DNA of 64,000 nt from Hyalella azteca (taxonomy: Eukaryota > Arthropoda > Malacostraca > Amphipoda > Hyalellidae). Below, in pieces: positions 26,244-39,700 of the stretch. A program made the translations under genes and the position numbers. The stretch is taken from positions 434,001-498,000 of the forward strand of contig NW_025931949.1 in assembly GCF_000764305.2 (NCBI RefSeq), in the 5' to 3' direction. Position 1 is the stretch's first letter; each line of letters starts with the position of its first letter. The notes under the pieces were generated by a model. The model was not told the origin of the DNA, did not search any database, and worked only from the letters and a program-made list of their open reading frames with translations.

Positions 26244-28496
26244 TTACAGGATAGAAGCACCGATCTAGCCTTAGTTCAGGAAGTCTTCACTATTGGGTAA
26301 TTTTAGCTGTCTGTTCGGTTTAGTTTTCGATCTTGTCATGATTTCAAACTTAACCATTATCGCTATTTCACGCTTAAATTTCATCAAATGAGCCCCAATT
26401 CCTTCGACAGTATTCTTCATTTTGCCTTGGCTTACTTGTGTAAAGATTTGCTTAGGTAAGTCAAGTAAATGTTCCGAATATCTTTTTTCCTCCACTTTTC
26501 TGTAGGAAACGTTACACTGGGACGTTCTTTCTTGGGCATCCGTCACTGCCTGCAGCCGTAATTGACTAGCCCAACACTTGCACTGGATTTTGCGGTCTTT
26601 GGAAGCACTTTATTTACGATTACTTGCACCACAATTGGCTCTCGAGGAACCCTCCTGCCATGTGCTCGAGCCACGCTCGCTCGTTTGCCAGCTTACCGGC
26701 AAATCTTATGTCCTTCGCCTTCCAGCCGCACCAAATTCATAGCACCTGTAAGGCTCGAGATTTTTCCCTTGGCTTCTGTGATGCAAGACACACGAGCTTG
26801 CGGTACAGTTATGTGCTGATATTTTCATACGTAGTCTGCGCAAATTTTTCCAAATGGTTTTGCAGTAAAAGTATAATGTATAAGAAATTCAATACCCGGG
26901 AGAGAAAATATTTGATTTTCTTCAGCAGCTCGTTCTGCCAAGCATGGGATTTCTGCATCCTCCAGGGTCAATAAATTTAAAAATTTAACGGAACGATTTG
27001 TTCTCAGTAGGCGTCGAATTATATTGTTCTGCTCCGCTCTGTCCAACATTTTTTTGGATTTAATAGTTAGCATTTTACTTTTTCTCATTATGAAACGGTT
27101 AGGTTAGTTGGCAAATAATTTGTGATCTTACAATCAAAACAATTCTTGGTGACGATCAGCACATATCAAATCAGAAGCCTTGGACGATGTATTTTGGCGC
27201 GTTGAATTTGCGTTGAAGACTCTAATACTAAGCTCCTTTTTTTACGTACGACCTTTGAGTTGTGTTGATCGTATCGTTAACCGTCAATATTCTCGGAGAC
27301 CCATTTGTGCCCGTAGCGTGCGTCCATATAGAAATCAGCAGGGCCCATACTTTCAAAAAAGTTAAGAAATCGTAAGTTCATCAGCCAATCATTGACGGCC
27401 TTTCAAGCAAAATCCACCAATCATAGACAAGAAAATAGAGCCTAAGTACTTACGTTGACTTAGCGAACTTTGAACGTATGGCCCCAGTTTCACATTTATT
27501 TATTTATGTTGCAGTGGCTGATGTCATTAGTACTGTCCAAGCTAATTTATTTAGCGACTGAATTTGCCTAACAAGCAGTTTCATTGCTTTTATTGATAGT
27601 TCATAAAATTACGTATTATCTAACGCTTCTCATTCCTGTATAAAACCTTGGATTCATACGACGTTAGATGAATACGATGCCACATATGAGGTTGGTCCAT
27701 ATGATGAGTTCAATCCAAATAAATTTCTTAACCTATTTCCGACTTCAACTCTCTGGAACTAAAATTTAGTCTAAGCTCTTCACTCGAAAAATCAATAGAG
27801 AAAGAACTTGAACAAACTTAGTCGAGCGAGCTTGCATTTACCTCGAAATTGACCTGCTTCTTGTGTCGTCAAAAGAGGACTGTAATCACGGGCGTTTTTA
27901 CTAGCCTGACATGACCCAGCTACTTACAAATCCACTTCGCTATCAGACAGTTGGTCCAAAACACCCAAGTTTCGGCATTAAATGCGGGGTGCCACGTCGT
28001 GTGAGCATTCTTTATGGACAAACTTTACCATTACTTCTGCAATTCCTTATCCACGACGTAATTTGACTTTTGCGAGGAAGAATGCACCAACTTTGGCCAA
28101 TTTAGAGCCTTAGAATTATCGACAGTTTCATTTCAGTCGCTCGTGATCCCTGCTACCGCCCTCTTGCTAACGAAATCTTTTAACCAATTTTCACTGCGCG
28201 ACTCAAGTGGAGTGGTACGGTCTGCCCACGAATTGGAGTAATGGGTGGATTGAAGTCTCATGTGATCTACTATGAAAATCTTTAATTGTGTAGAAATCGA
28301 AAAATCATGCGATGCAAATGTGCGGCATGCAATTATGCAACATTTTATGTCAGTCAGCTTTAATTGAATTGGGAATTTCCGGAACAAGCTTATTACAGTG
28401 TGAAAAAAAATTTTCATCGTCGTCCGAAATCTTGTACAACAATTCGAGATTTTTGAACCCTCCTACCGCAAGATTGCTGTGTACGCGTAGCTCGTT
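26244..28496. other. Non-coding stretch, no gene recognised
   Basis: Two minus-strand frames (26271-26546, 91 codons; 26825-27088, 87 codons) have protein-like composition but no motif I recognise and no stop-free join between them. Both could be chance. Nothing else is seen. Confidence 0.5.
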
Positions 28497-29327
28497 ATAC
28501 ACTGAGTGCGTGTATGATGTTCCTCTGAATGCATGTAGCGCGTTCCACTGAATGCGTGTGGCGCGTTCCACTGAATGCGTGTAGCGCGTTCCACTGATTG
28601 CGTGCCGCGCGTTCCACTGAGCGCGTGCAGCACGTTCCACTGAGTGCGTGTAACGCGTTACTGAATGCGTGTAGCGCGTTGCACTGAATGCGTGTAGAAC
28701 GTTCCACTGAGTGCGCGTAGTGCGTTCCACTGAGTGAGTGCCGCGCGTTCCACTGAGTGCGTGTAGCACGTTCCACTGAGTGCGGGCCGCGCGTTCCACT
28801 GAATGCGTGTAGCACGTTCCACTGAGTGCGTGTAGCGCGTTCCACTGAGTGCGTGTAGCACGTTCCACTGAGTGCGTGCCGCGCGTTCCACTGAGTGCGT
28901 GTAGCACGTTCCACTGAGTGCGTGCCGCGCGTTCCACTGAGTGCGTGTAGTGCGTTCCACTAAGTGCGTGCCGCGCGTTCCACTGAGTGCGTGCCGCGCG
29001 TTCCACTGAGTGCGTGCCGCGCGTTCCACTGAGTGCGTGCCGCGCGTTCCACTGAGTGCGTGCAGCACGTTCCACTGAGAGCGTGTAACGCGTTCCACTG
29101 AGTGCGTGTAACGCGTTCCACTGAGCGCGTGCAGCACGTTCCACTGAGAGCGTGTAACGCGTTCCACTAAGTGCGTGTAGCGCGTTCCACTGAGTGCGTG
29201 CCGCGCGTTCCACTAAGTGCGTGTAGCGCGTTCCACTGAGTGCATGCAGCACGTTCCACTGAATGCGTGTAGAACGTTCCACTGAGTGCTTGTAGCGCGT
29301 TCCACTGAGTGCGTGTAATGCGTTCCA
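28497..29327. repeat. 23-bp GC-rich minisatellite, about 36 copies
   Basis: Unit GCGTTCCACTGAGTGCGTGTAGC, repeated with almost no change of period; one copy near 28655 has lost a base or two. Variants mix at two places: TAGC, CCGC, CAGC or TAAC before the junction, and GCG or ACG after it. Much more GC- and CpG-rich than its surroundings. Because 23 is not a multiple of three and the minus-strand unit has no stop in any phase, all three minus frames are open and encode the same 23-residue cycle (ATRTQWNALHALSGTRYTHS...). This yields a 337-codon minus-strand frame at 28350-29363. The plus strand is closed by TGA and TAG. No promoter or splice evidence supports translation. Confidence 0.95.
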
Positions 29328-32300
29328 CATAATGAAAGCTTCTCTCGCGCATTGTTGAGCCACTTCATTTCTATGGAACGACGTAGATGTGTGATGGCAT
29401 GACGTGCTTGCTGCTCATATTGGCAGTAAAGCTTTTTGTTACGTGGCGCGGTTCCCCATTTACGCGTTTCTTTGGGGTCGCTAAAGCCCAACTTGCGCAC
29501 ACATCGTTGATGAATTGCCCCGAAATATCGCACTTCTCGATGAACGCGCGTGCTAACACACTTGGTCGTGGGTGATGATGCTTCTACCTAATGGCGAACT
29601 CGTCTGTGATCAATAAACTTGAAAATTTTTCAGCATAAGATTTGTCATTTGGGATCTGCGTGTTATTAGGTTATGTTTTCTACTTATAAATAATGATAGG
29701 TTTCGTTACATGCATTATCCAAGCTAATGCCTATTACTTCTTATCAAAGCTCCAAGTATTTTCAGCGTTTAGACTTCTATGAAACGTGGAAGTCTCTTTT
29801 ATTTCTAATGCATGGTCTTCGGTGTATTTTGGTTTGTTTTAATGTTCTTTGAAAGTATATTTTGTGTACGTCGCTCTGGTTAATTGTTTTTTTTTTTTGC
29901 AGGCTATTGCAATTTCTGCTGCGCAGTCAAAATATTTAGCTTCCTCCTTTATTCTTTCAGAATGAGAACTGCGAGTGATTTTTAAAGCTATCCTGTGAAC
30001 TGATATCCTGTCACTGCTCCTGAGAGACGCGCAATCCTCTCTTATCTGTGACAGATCACGTCATTGTTCTACCTCTGCTCGTCTCATCCCACGAGAGCTT
30101 TGAAAGTAGGCTTCTCTGGCAGCAGTCATCCGGAAGAACAATGTTGGCTTGGAACCCGCTTGGGAAGGCCATGATCACCGCAATGACTCCTGTACCGACA
30201 CTTTCTATTGATTCTCTAATGCGTAAACTTTGAATTTATTCTCGAAAACTGGATTGGCAAGTCGTGTGTTGTGGTGCAAAAGGAATCTCGTAATGATCCA
30301 TCGTTAAAAAAATGTGATTACAAAGATTTTGGGAGGCTGAATTGTGCGTCAATGTATTTTTTCTGAAACAGTTTTTCTAGATATCAATCAAATCTTATTT
30401 ATCTTGATAGCCTAAAATCTTCATTACTATTTCACGCAAGAATTTCCAATCTACCCATGATACCAAAAACCTTTGATACAAAGCTTCCATTTGTGCATTC
30501 CTGCCATTGATGGCATGCTACTATTCATAGCACGCTACTCATGATCTTACGCTGCACGTGATATACTAGATGCTACTCGATCGTAACTTCATGCTACCAT
30601 AGCTACAATACTACTACACTGGCCAACAATGATACTATATTACTTAAGATACGATGCTACCTTTGATGCCTTTCTTATCTTGGTTTCATGCTATCATTGC
30701 TACATTACTGCTTGCTATTAATAACAATCTACGGTCGATATGTTGAAACCCTTTAAACCATACTACTATTACCAGCATGCTTCTTAAGGACATGCAACCC
30801 TTGCGGCAATAGCAGATCATGAATGCCACTCTTGTGCATCAAAGTGCTGTATTGATGTGCATCAGTGGGAAGTATTCATCGGCAGTCCCGTTTATTCGGG
30901 CGTCGCTGTCACAAAGTGACAGTAAAAGAGTTCCCTGACTCAATATTTGCCTGTCCTTTAGTGAGACTTGGCGTGTTTGCAGCCATCTTTGCGGGACGCC
31001 TAGGATAGAACATCATACATTGCAAGATCTTCAATTTACGGCGCAGCTTTTTAACTAAATTTTTCCGTCCGTATCTTTAGTCAGTTCTGTCAGTTGCAGA
31101 GAAAATTATTTAAATATTTTGTATCATTTCTGTAGTATGATCATTCTATGAAAATAATTAAAATAAAAAAGATGCATGATTTTCGTTTTCCGTTTATCGA
31201 CAAGTTAGATTAATTGATTGCTTAGATTAATTGATGACTGCTTATTTTTTTAAATTCGTGCCTTGCGGTCAATTCTCGCTCGTTCATGTAATGAACTCAA
31301 TTTCACGATTTTCTCTGGCGTTCTTTGATACGAATTACCGATGTATTCGAATGGCGTTAATTTTTAACTTGTGGTTTATCATTCATTTTCATTTGTTTTT
31401 TCTATGACATTCATCTTAACGTACATCAAATTTATTAAACGAGCTAAACAAAAGTTTCTTTCCTCTCGAAAATCTGCGGGCTTTGAACCGAACATTTTAT
31501 TTACTTCCATCTAAGGAGCTATGGAAAAGAAACGTGTGCGTGGAACAGCGCTCTTAAACTGTCGACCGCTTGGAAGTTAGCACTCTTTGTTCCACTTTAA
31601 TGATTTCGTTCATCAATTTAGTTTTAGAAACTGGAAATTTTACCTTTTGTTTTATATTTTTTTTCCTCAAATCCTCGAGTGAACACGGTAATAAAATGTG
31701 TATTCTAAAAATTAATCTTCAAACTCATTATGTATACAAAATAACTGCCACCCATTTCCTGCTCTCTCTCTCGTGACGAGATTGGAGCATGCTTGTGTTG
31801 ATGTGCTGTGCCCAGGAACAAGCACTATCATTGAGTGCACAATATTGCCTTGCTATAGGCTCCTCATTAAATACATAGATCGAATGCTCGGGAGCTCGAA
31901 TAACGTCTATCAGTTCGCCGCTGAATGCGTCTTGCACCGGCAACGAGATCTGATGCTGTTTCCAGTGCTTCCGTTTTGACTGATAATACTTTTAATCGGA
32001 AATTGTGTTGTAATTTCACATACCCCTGCAACTTGGGTAGATTTCTACTTTAATTATTATCTACAATAGTATTTTTTAGTATAGTATAAGTTCACCTTCA
32101 AGTACCTTGTGCCCACCAATTTATTCTGAAATACAGAATAAAATTCATAAATTTAACATTCTCGTAGATAATATCCTATCTTACCATTTTATTCTACGTC
32201 GAAGAAAACGGTTATAAAAGCTTGCCTGGTTCATACTCATGATATTCTGTTGGATTTCGTAGTCCGATATGGTAATAAAAGTTGAGCACCTCTGAACGCA

Positions 32301-35261
32301 GTGCGGGAAAGTACCTGAAGTTCACGTCCACATTATTGCTCTTTGGCAGCGTGGGCGGTGGATGACCTGAGCGACGCCGTTTGCGGGATTCCGATGGCGT
32401 GCCTTTAGCTGTGCTATTGAGCGCATCGACTCTCGCTGAATGCTAATACTCCTAAGCCTTCGATGGCATGATCCTCCGCTGCCTATAGATGAGCTCTTCT
32501 CTGCCTTACCTGCATTGACAGAACGCAACAAATGGTCCTGAAGAATGTCTCCATGGATGATTGATGCAATGGATCGCTTTTGCGATATTGTCCGGCGCTA
32601 TGACGGCTATCAGGTCGCTTCTTACCCTGCAATTGCCTCGTATATAATATAACTGCTCACATCACCAGGTGGCCGCATTGGTCTATTTATTACTCAACGA
32701 AATATACGGGTTTGTTTTCCAGGAGCCCAGGTTTACTGTTTAGTAATATTACTAATTGGTTGCTGGTGGCAAATATTGACGATCCGGTTAAAAATTATTA
32801 TCTAACCAGATATTAGAAATTTTGTTGGTCAATGTATACAATACGGTTGCCAAAATTTAATATTATGTGCTTAATGCTGACTATTCAGTGCCGAATATTT
32901 AATATTTTATGGCAGATCATCGCCATACATCGATTTAGCCTGTTTACTTGCCGGTGATGAATTTTTCATAGTTTCGTTCGAATATTATGTTTTTGCTGAG
33001 TATAACATATTCCATTTTCTTGTTTTTGCTGAGTAAAGCACATGTTACAAGTACAAGCTACATATATGCGCCTCTGATGCTGAGAGCCATACTTCATAAA
33101 ACATGGCTTACATGGCTGTCCACGCATACCTGGTTATTCATGGTCCACTGTAGGCCGCCACGTCCTGATGTCTGTGCAATATGTTTCATTACAAGCATGA
33201 AGAAGTTTTCAAATAAATGCAGTAGTCTTCAGCAGTCAACAACTGATATTTTGGATTTATATTTTGTCTTCCGTAATAATATTTGTTCGTTTTCTACAGT
33301 GAGTTATTTTTGTGGCCGATGCCTGGAATTTATTGGTACGTTGATGGCACTGTCTAGGAAATACGAGCTAAACCTTAGCTCATCAGAGAATGTTTTTACT
33401 GCCGGTAAACATAATTGACTTAGTTGTAATATCTACTGATGATTTCGCATAGAGGAATATATAAACTTATCTCTGCACTGTTCGAAGTGTTTATCTGTTA
33501 TAAATAAGTTTCCATCATTGTGTGTACATTTTTTGTATGTAGGTATACATGATTGGTTTTTTATCGATTGTATATTATAAACCTATTATTGTGCACATTA
33601 AGTTCTGTTGTGCAAACGCTTCGAGGATAAACCCGAATTGAAGGTATTGAAAAATTGATTGCATTACAGTAAAAAGATGACTTAGAAAACCGATGTATAC
33701 TCGCATGGATGTTTTCACCAATTGCAGTCCAATCCAGTACAATTTACCATTCAATACCCGGCCCCTGCAACACCGGTTGGACCGTTCATTTTTAAGGTAG
33801 TTTTTTCAAAGTGACACTCCATTTTCCATCAGCGTAATACTCTGGCTATAAAGTTGATATAGTCTGGTGCATTGTGTAGAAATGCCCTGCTCATCTGTCG
33901 GACCACAAAATTATTGTTTCTTAAATCTGCCTATATCTAACATGCAAAATTGTCGTATTTATCGTGTTGGCAGAGATTTAATTCATTATTTATTCAAATC
34001 ATGTAATTAAATTTGCCTGTTCTAGAATATTTGACTCAGCACATCACGTTTAAGAGAGATTATAACCTATGGACGATGCGTTTCGCATCCACATATCACA
34101 GTTCGCGATTCGACCGTAAACCCCGCCTCTACTCCTAAACTAATGTTCGCTCAACTTCAAAATCAACTTTAGTTTGCATGGAGCCTAACTTCGCTCTGTT
34201 GAAACGATTAATCAGATTTTCCTAGCCGCATTCACATCCATAATTGACGGCGTTTTTCGACTTCCTCGTAATGAGTGCCTCTCCCAAGCACACCCAAACG
34301 CTGCTATTAAGCTGTCTTTTATTCTGGGATTGCATGGAGCAAATTTGTAGCTTACGTTTGTCAGAAATACGACGGAAGTTTGAGCTCTCTTATAACAATC
34401 CGATCTACATTGGAAAGTTCTGATCGTTAATTTGTTTAGTTAGTTCAGTGGCCTTGAACCCCTCGAATCTCATGCACAGTCACTTATGATATATCTTTCA
34501 TTTAATTAAAATTCAATCGTTAGTTATATTTTACCCTACTTCCTTTCCTATTTTGTTTTTTTAGGCGCTTCATTACTTTCTCGTGTGCTATTAGAAACAA
34601 TTTTAACTTTATTTATAAATATAGATTATTCGTAAGAGACGCTGTCTTGTGCTATAATATTATTATGCTTACAAGGAAAGTCTTGCAATGCGAATGGCAT
34701 TGAAATGTTGTTCCCTATCTCATATGAGAAGCGAACGAATAAAATAGCATTACTTACAAACTCCAAACTACAGTTGTAGTAAATTCTAAGTCTCATTCTG
34801 TGGGCCCAAGCTCATAAGCCGGTCAGGCTCAAAAATTGATACAAATGCGGCATTTGTGCCGTGAAGAAAAAATTATTGTTTACAACAGACCCAATTGTCA
34901 GCCGTCATGAACGTTCGACTTGATCAGTTGTTTAAAACTTTTGATACGCGTAATTAAGAACTTCACCAATGTTTTCATTGTCTAACACAAGACAAGTTGC
35001 AACTCTTTCCACACGCAATCCACCTGGTCCTATTGACTCATAAATAAGTATAAATGTTTTACTTGCTTATTGCGTATTAGTTAAATGCAAATAAATATTA
35101 TCGCAAATAGGAAATAACGAAACATTCTGATTTGCATCTGTACCTCCAGTGGTATGTGATGACTGTAAGTGATAATCGAGCAAAAAAAGTCAGGGAATTG
35201 TTAAACAAGGCTGACTAGAGGTCAAAGCGCACACTCAACCTTCCATCAGAGCTCCCAGGCA
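29328..35261. other. Long non-coding stretch, no gene recognised
   Basis: About 6 kb without a supported gene. A stretch at about 30510-30790 is enriched in the words ATGCTAC and CTACTA, probably decayed simple repeat. The 143-codon plus-strand frame at 32987-33418 begins with a hydrophobic run but shows no family motif. Treat it as unproven. Confidence 0.5.
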
Positions 35262-35298
35262 CTAGGAAGTGAAGAAGGAGCTCTTCTTCACTTCCTAG
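35262..35298. repeat. Perfect 15-bp hairpin
   Basis: CTAGGAAGTGAAGAA (35262-35276) and its exact reverse complement (35284-35298) are separated by GGAGCTC. The word AGTGAAGAG recurs directly at 35302 and 35322, so the locus looks locally rearranged. Confidence 0.9.
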
Positions 35299-35861
35299 CC
35301 AGAAGTGAAGAGCGCCACCTAGTGAAGAGCCAGAACAGAACAGAGCGCCGGCCGCTGAGAGAAGTTTGGCGACTTTGGTCTAGTAAGTTTCTATATATTA
35401 AAATATAATATTTTGAATAATCCATCAATTTAACGATCAAAGATGGTTTTATTTCCTCTATATATTCATTTTCCTGCCATAGGTGATTGGAATTCCTAGG
35501 CTCTAGCCTCTAGCCCGTTGGGCTAATAACATGTTAACCTGCTAGAAGCATCACAATTTTCCCTATACGTCTAGTTACCCATCGAAATAAAAAATTTTCT
35601 TTCTACCTGACCATACCAATCAGTAGAAAACTTAGGAAAGTACTTTTACAGCAATGACTGCATAAAAAGTGTTACTCCTAAGAAACGGCGTGAGGTAAAC
35701 TATTTGATGCTTCAAAAAGGCTAAGGAACATATTGAAAAAAATATGTATGATTAAATTTTCATTGTTTATGTTTTTGTATTGTGGCTGACAGTATGACTA
35801 GGTGACATTCGTACTTGGCCGAAGTTTAGGACCATAGTCGGAAGATGGGTTAGAATTACTG

Positions 35862-36719
35862 AATTAGAAGACCGATTCGACACTTCAGCGAACTCGCGTG
35901 CGAACTGGCCTGCGAACTCGAATGCAAACCTAACTTCATTTTCAACTGTGGCACTCATAAATCCTTAAATAATGAACAGATTTTATTCAAATTTGAAATA
36001 TAAGTAGATAATATCAGTATTTTGCGGGGGGAATTTTTTCAGATTTTTACATCAATAAGAAGACCGATTCGACACTTCAGCGAACTCGCGTGCGAACTGG
36101 CCTGCGAACTCGAATGCAAACCTAACTTCATTTTCAACTGTGGCACTCATAAATCCTTAAATAATGAACAGATTTTATTCAAATTTAAAATATAAGTAGA
36201 TAATATCAGTATTTTGCGGGGGGAATTATTTCAGATTTTTACATCAATAACTTTTTTGTTAATACGGAAAACCTAACTTCATTTTCAACTGTGGCACTCA
36301 TAACTCCTTAAATTATGAACAGATTTTATTCAAATTTGAAATATAAGTAGATAATATCAGTATTTTGCGGGGGGAATTTTTTCAGATTTTTACATTCATT
36401 ACTTTTTTATTATCACGGAAAACCTAACTTCACGTTCACCTCGCAGGTTAGGTCCTAGTCAGGTCAAGTTTCACTATTTTGTGGCATTAACAAAAAGTAA
36501 TTGATGTAAAAATCTGAAAAAATTCCCCCCGCAAAATACTGATATTATCTACTTATATTTAAAATTTGAATAAAATCCGTTCATTATTGAAGGATTTATG
36601 AGTGCCACAGTTGAAAATGAAGTTAGGTTTGCATTCGAGTTCGCAGGCCAGTTCGCACGCGAGTTCGCTGAAGTGTCGGACCGGTGATTTCGCTGAAGTG
36701 TCGGACCGGTAATTAGAAG
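35862..36719. mobile_element. Foldback (MULE-like) element with 9-bp target duplication
   Basis: The element body is 35871-36710 (840 bp). It is flanked by the perfect 9-bp direct repeat AATTAGAAG (35862-35870 and 36711-36719). Ends match as inverted repeats: ACCGATTCGACACTTCAGCG on the left, and the right end read inward begins ACCGGTCCGACACTTCAGCG. The left arm is built from direct copies of a 192-bp unit starting at 35871 and 36063, plus a partial third copy (about 36240-36430). The right arm (about 36491-36710) is one inverted copy, with its terminal ~22 bp repeated twice. Near the tip are three 12-bp units (GCGAACTCGCGT and variants, 35888-35923). There is no coding capacity. A 9-bp duplication is typical of Mutator-like and Drosophila FB elements, so this is best called non-autonomous foldback, MULE-like. 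Confidence 0.88.
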
Positions 36720-39700
36720 CGATCATTTGGTAATATAAAACAAATTGGTGTTATAGAGGGCTGATGTGCCCCTGTAAATTCTGATTCATTAGTACTCAGT
36801 GCGGATAGTTAACTACCAGCTTGCAAACATATGGTACTAAGTTAACATTTTTATAAGCTGTGCATAGTGCCCGATATTGTGTTCAGACGTTCAGTGAATT
36901 TTTGTTTTTATTATGTTAGCTTCATTTACGCATAATAAATGATGGTTGATGTGAGTACCTTTAGCCTTGCTTACCAATCACGTTCGATTCCTATGGAACA
37001 AAGTTAGCCGAATGCGACTCGTATCCTTAGCATGTTATCAACAAAATTCTGGAACTGAGTTCCTACCGATGTAAATTCATCTTGAAAATTATTTACCACC
37101 AAGTTTGTAACCATCCACGTTGCTCCGAATGAGTCTTTCCAAATCGTTAGATTTTCTTCATTTCGTCTTTTTTCGACAAAAAAAAATTTAGAAACAATTT
37201 CGTTAGGATACATCATTATTTTCATGATTTTCAGACCAGCTTGGTCAGCAGCCTGTATAAAGCAGCACCACCTCTCACGACTTGCCAGTCGTGCACTGAC
37301 GCATACGTTAGTAAAACATGTGAAGCCTGCTTATTAATTAATTTATTTTTTTTGTGAATATTTGTTATGGTGGTTGCTTTCAATCATAAAAATTGTTTTT
37401 ATTATATCTTGCAGATTCCTAATTTTTAGACAGCCTTGAAATATAGAACTTAAATAAAAATATGTTATTTTAATTTCTGTAAGTCAGTTTTGAAAGGAAG
37501 CTTTCTTTACGTTACTCCCCAGCTTCCAACTGGTATTTTTAATAGGTTTGCGTACTGCAGACTGTTTTCATCTTTAAATATAGAAAGTACGCCTCAGCGG
37601 CCCAAGATTCTGAACTCGGAGGTTGTAGAGCTCATGAAGAGCTCAGCGGAGAGAGCCCTTGTCTCAATAAGGACGGGGGCTGCGGCTTGTTTGAATTGGT
37701 CGCATGGGACCCGAGCCCTTGCCGGAGATACGGTTAGGGTTAGATAGCTGAGTTATTTAAGGGCACTGAGTCCGAGCATCGGGTCCCTTTAGGGTCCTGT
37801 GATCAACATTGGCCTGTATGGTCGCCCCGCAGCCATAACGGGGTCTGGCGCAGACCGACCATTGCGCTATGGGTCACCAAATCTCAAGTGGATTGCTATC
37901 AAGGGGACTGGATGGGGATCTAATATTGCTCGGATGTGCGTAGATATATACATAATAAAATCGCTTCTATAAGACTTTTTCTTGAAAATGATAGGAATTA
38001 CTGCGTTATTTATAGTAACTGCTATATCGAATTGACTTGAGCGATAATTTTGTATTTCACTAATGGCTTTTTAATCGTATATAAATTTCTTTTTGCTTAT
38101 GGCCCTCAAAACTTTCTACTGGCACCGTTTGAAGCCTCTTTTAATCAATTTTTTGCTGAATCTTATAATTTTGTCTCTTTTAATGAAAAACGGTAATTTC
38201 GCTTAAATTACAGTCCAACTCATTAGTTGCCTTTGCTCCTTTGCTTTATCTTCGGTTATTTTTAATGAAATAATATTCGCTTTACACTCCATTTTTTATT
38301 TAAAGCGGAAGGAAAGAGAGTCAAATTATTCGAGCTTATCGTATCCGTGCGGCGGACAGCTATTATAGTCTCCCCTGCTGGTGATCTTTACGAGGCGTCT
38401 CTCAATGAGCGTCTTCCTCTTGAGCGCCCCGAGTGTACCGGCACATTCTAATGGCGGCCGCCTTACGCCTTCAACTGCCTTGCGGACCTACCAAATGTTT
38501 CGTCTTAAATTTACATATTAGAGTCACTAAGAATTTTTTACCCTATATTTATAGAATAATACGAAAAAGTTACGTCGTTATTGTGTAATACAATTGCGGT
38601 CCCACACAAACGACATTAATGAACAATGGGCTGGATCAAGTTGACAATAAGTGAAACGATTTTATTATTTACAAAATATTTCTTATGAATCCCGGGAAGC
38701 CATTTCACAAATGTTGTTTTTATGAACTTGCAACCATCGTCGTGGTTCACATATATTCGCTTCATTTCATTGCCAATATCACACACAATTTTCTGAATAT
38801 GCGGCTAATGTCGAAGGCTTATGTGACGTGCAACTCTCTGTAATGTCCGTCTTCGTCGTAAGCATTGACAGGTGCGCGATGGATTGCATGGCGTGCAGCA
38901 GATCGCTCGGGCCATATCATTTAAGCCAATTTACCGCGCCCCTATGACGACGAGGTCGCCTCTTTTCGTGCCACTCAGATGGCGTTTACCACCTAAGGGC
39001 GCTCCAAATGCTGATGACTTTGAAGAACAAACTAGGGAATAGAGTTCTCTTTATAATTTGTTTTGGTATCGAGGCTAAATTGAGGCATGCGGTTTAAAGT
39101 TCTTAGCAAGTCACTTGAATCACGTCAAATGCGTCCACAAATATGTTGATATTAAGTTTTTCCTCAAAGACCTAAATGATTTATTTCATACAAGTTTTAC
39201 AGACGACTGATGTTGAAAGAGCTTGCTGCAATCCTCAATAATTGCCCAAGAAATCTCTGCTCAACGTATTTTATGTGTATAAAAGTAAAGAAATAAAGAT
39301 TTAGAGATATCTGGTGATGCGTACCAAATCTTCGTTAATCCCTTCACCGAGATATCGCTGACATTGTTCATTTTTTAACGACTCATCTTGAAGCGATTTC
39401 TTGGCAGCTGCAGCGGTAATTGAAGAGGTGCTACAGGCTTCATTTTCCCTCGGCTTAAAACGAGTCTTCATGATTCCATTTTATTGTAAGTGATATAATG
39501 AGATAACTAGTTTCGTTTCTGTGTCATTCGTGTCATCTCGATTCCTGGATTTCGTTGATAATCCTTTCAAACATGCACGATAACTGCATACAGGGCTAAA
39601 AACGTACTCCAACACCAGTTTTTGAATCATTAGTTAATCAAATTGCGATTTCTCGAAATTTTCTACGTCTCCTACTTATTTGTACGACATCAAATTTTGT

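Noticed and set aside
28497..29327. CRISPR-like array of 23-bp repeats
   Set aside because: The repeats abut with no unique spacers, the surroundings are eukaryotic, and there are no cas genes. It is a minisatellite.
32987..33418. 143-codon plus-strand frame
   Set aside because: Starts with a hydrophobic stretch but has no conserved motif, no splice context and a composition like the surrounding non-coding DNA.
35767..35958. 63-codon minus-strand frame at the edge of the foldback element
   Set aside because: It is read through the element's 12-bp subterminal repeats; the regular residue pattern comes from those repeats.
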